In this document: one piece after another, positions 6,358 through 6,742 of the stretch
Layout of the letters: every line of letters starts with the position of its first letter
How positions within the stretch are numbered: the stretch's first letter is position 1
Assembly: GCA_016212045.1 (NCBI GenBank)
Contig: JACRHO010000080.1
Coordinates: forward strand, 1 to 6,742
From: Candidatus Omnitrophota bacterium
Lineage (GTDB): Bacteria > Omnitrophota > Gorgyraeia > Gygaellales > Profunditerraquicolaceae
DNA: 6,742 nt
Direction of reading: 5' to 3'
Notes under the pieces: generated by a model
What the model was told of the DNA's origin: nothing
The model's database searches: none
What the model saw: only the letters and a program-made list of their open reading frames with translations
Position numbers and translations under genes: made by a program

Positions 6358-6424
6358 TATTTTGGGTCAGAGTTGAAAGTCCTTGATGCACAAAGGAGAA
6401 CGTAAAATGTCGGGTCCGGAGGTT
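6336..6424. repeat. 10-bp inverted repeat flanking the PilZ translation start
   Basis: AACCTCCGGA at 6336-6345 is the exact reverse complement of TCCGGAGGTT at 6415-6424. One arm is in the candidate promoter spacer, the other in codons 3-6 of the PilZ gene; the start codon and ribosome site lie between. Each arm also contains the self-palindromic hexamer TCCGGA. A transcript reading through from coaX could pair the arms; one starting near 6364 could not. Confidence 0.5.
6380..6398 (+). promoter_or_regulatory. Ribosome binding site of the PilZ gene, in a small possible hairpin
   Basis: AAAGGAG at 6392-6398 is eight bases upstream of the ATG at 6407 and is a strong Shine-Dalgarno. TCCTT at 6380-6384 can pair with AAGGA at 6393-6397 across an 8-base loop, which would partly hide the site. 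Five base pairs is weak, so the ribosome site is well supported and the hairpin is only a suggestion. Confidence 0.6.
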
Positions 6425-6742
6425 CGGGAGAGAAGGAGAGTTCCTAGGTTCTCGGTTTCCATTCCTTTAACCTACTACAACTTCAATTCCCAAAAAAGCA
6501 ATCAGGGAAAACTGCACAATCTGAGCGCCCAGGGCATAGGTTTTGTCACCGATGAAGAATTAGCGCCGGGAACTTATCTAGAGATCTGGCTAGAGATGCC
6601 TGATAACGGTGAACAGATTTATACCAAAGGAAAGGTAGTCTGGACCAAGCAGTTAGAAACTAACCAATATCGCGTCGGGATTAATTTGGAAGGTTTCAAC
6701 TTAAAACCCATTCCCATTGTCTTAAGAATAATCCAAGTAAAA
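6407..6742 (+). CDS. PilZ-domain protein, probable c-di-GMP receptor (3' end cut by window)
   Basis: Open for 112 codons to the last base of the window with no stop, so the C-terminus is not seen. PilZ domains bind cyclic di-GMP and pass the signal to partners in motility, surface attachment, polysaccharide export or transcription. The two signature motifs are present: RxxxR as R10-R14 in ERRRVPRFSV, and (D/N)xSxxG as N38-L-S40-A-Q-G43 in NLSAQGIGF. The later strands (TYLEIWLEMP, KGKVVWTKQ, YRVGINLEGF) match the PilZ beta-barrel pattern, with a final helix beginning around IVLRIIQ. There is no signal peptide or membrane segment in the visible part, so a small cytosolic single-domain protein is likely, though a further C-terminal domain cannot be excluded. 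The ATG is fixed by AAAGGAG eight bases upstream. No cyclase, phosphodiesterase or flagellar gene is in view to name its pathway. Confidence 0.88.
   Translation, partial: MSGPEVRERRRVPRFSVSIPLTYYNFNSQKSNQGKLHNLSAQGIGFVTDEELAPGTYLEIWLEMPDNGEQIYTKGKVVWTKQLETNQYRVGINLEGFNLKPIPIVLRIIQVK

Noticed and set aside
6364..6406. c-di-GMP (GEMM-type) riboswitch ahead of the PilZ gene, suggested by GCACAAAGG
   Set aside because: The leader is far too short for the aptamer and lacks the paired helices; the resemblance is a few bases around the Shine-Dalgarno.

Overview
The window is a dense, same-strand block of bacterial housekeeping genes: valS, nadC, uvrB and coaX, followed by the 5' part of a PilZ-domain gene that runs off the right edge. 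No rRNA, tRNA, transposase, phage gene or CRISPR array is visible. Every long reading frame on the minus strand is a shadow of a plus-strand gene. The only gap without a gene is about 107 bases between coaX and the PilZ gene.

The first four genes look like one transcription unit. valS overlaps nadC by 14 bases, nadC is 3 bases from uvrB, and uvrB overlaps coaX by 10 bases. Their products are valyl-tRNA synthetase, quinolinate phosphoribosyltransferase (NAD synthesis), the UvrB excision-repair helicase and type III pantothenate kinase (CoA synthesis). They share no pathway, so this is a growth-related housekeeping operon and not a dedicated system. After coaX there is a candidate sigma70-type promoter, a good Shine-Dalgarno site and a probable c-di-GMP-binding PilZ protein, which looks like a separate unit.

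The unusual content lies inside the first two genes. Short tandem arrays sit in frame in essential enzymes. valS has an AAATCCM-type heptamer array in its editing domain and a related 11-bp array in a zinc-knuckle loop. nadC has a 10-bp array that seems to stand in for a native segment beside the active site, and a degenerate 7-bp array just before a late barrel strand. None of the unit lengths (7, 10, 11) is a multiple of three. Two of the arrays break off where one more perfect unit would have created a stop codon. All recognisable catalytic motifs are kept. Low-complexity peptides of this kind (KSQIPNP-like, SPNTYHLTP-like) are, from general knowledge, typical of some uncultured bacterial lineages such as Omnitrophota and relatives. 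I therefore suggest, at low to moderate confidence, a candidate-phylum bacterium, probably from a metagenome assembly. I see no new multigene defence or metabolic system; the repeat invasion of coding sequence is the feature most worth following up.
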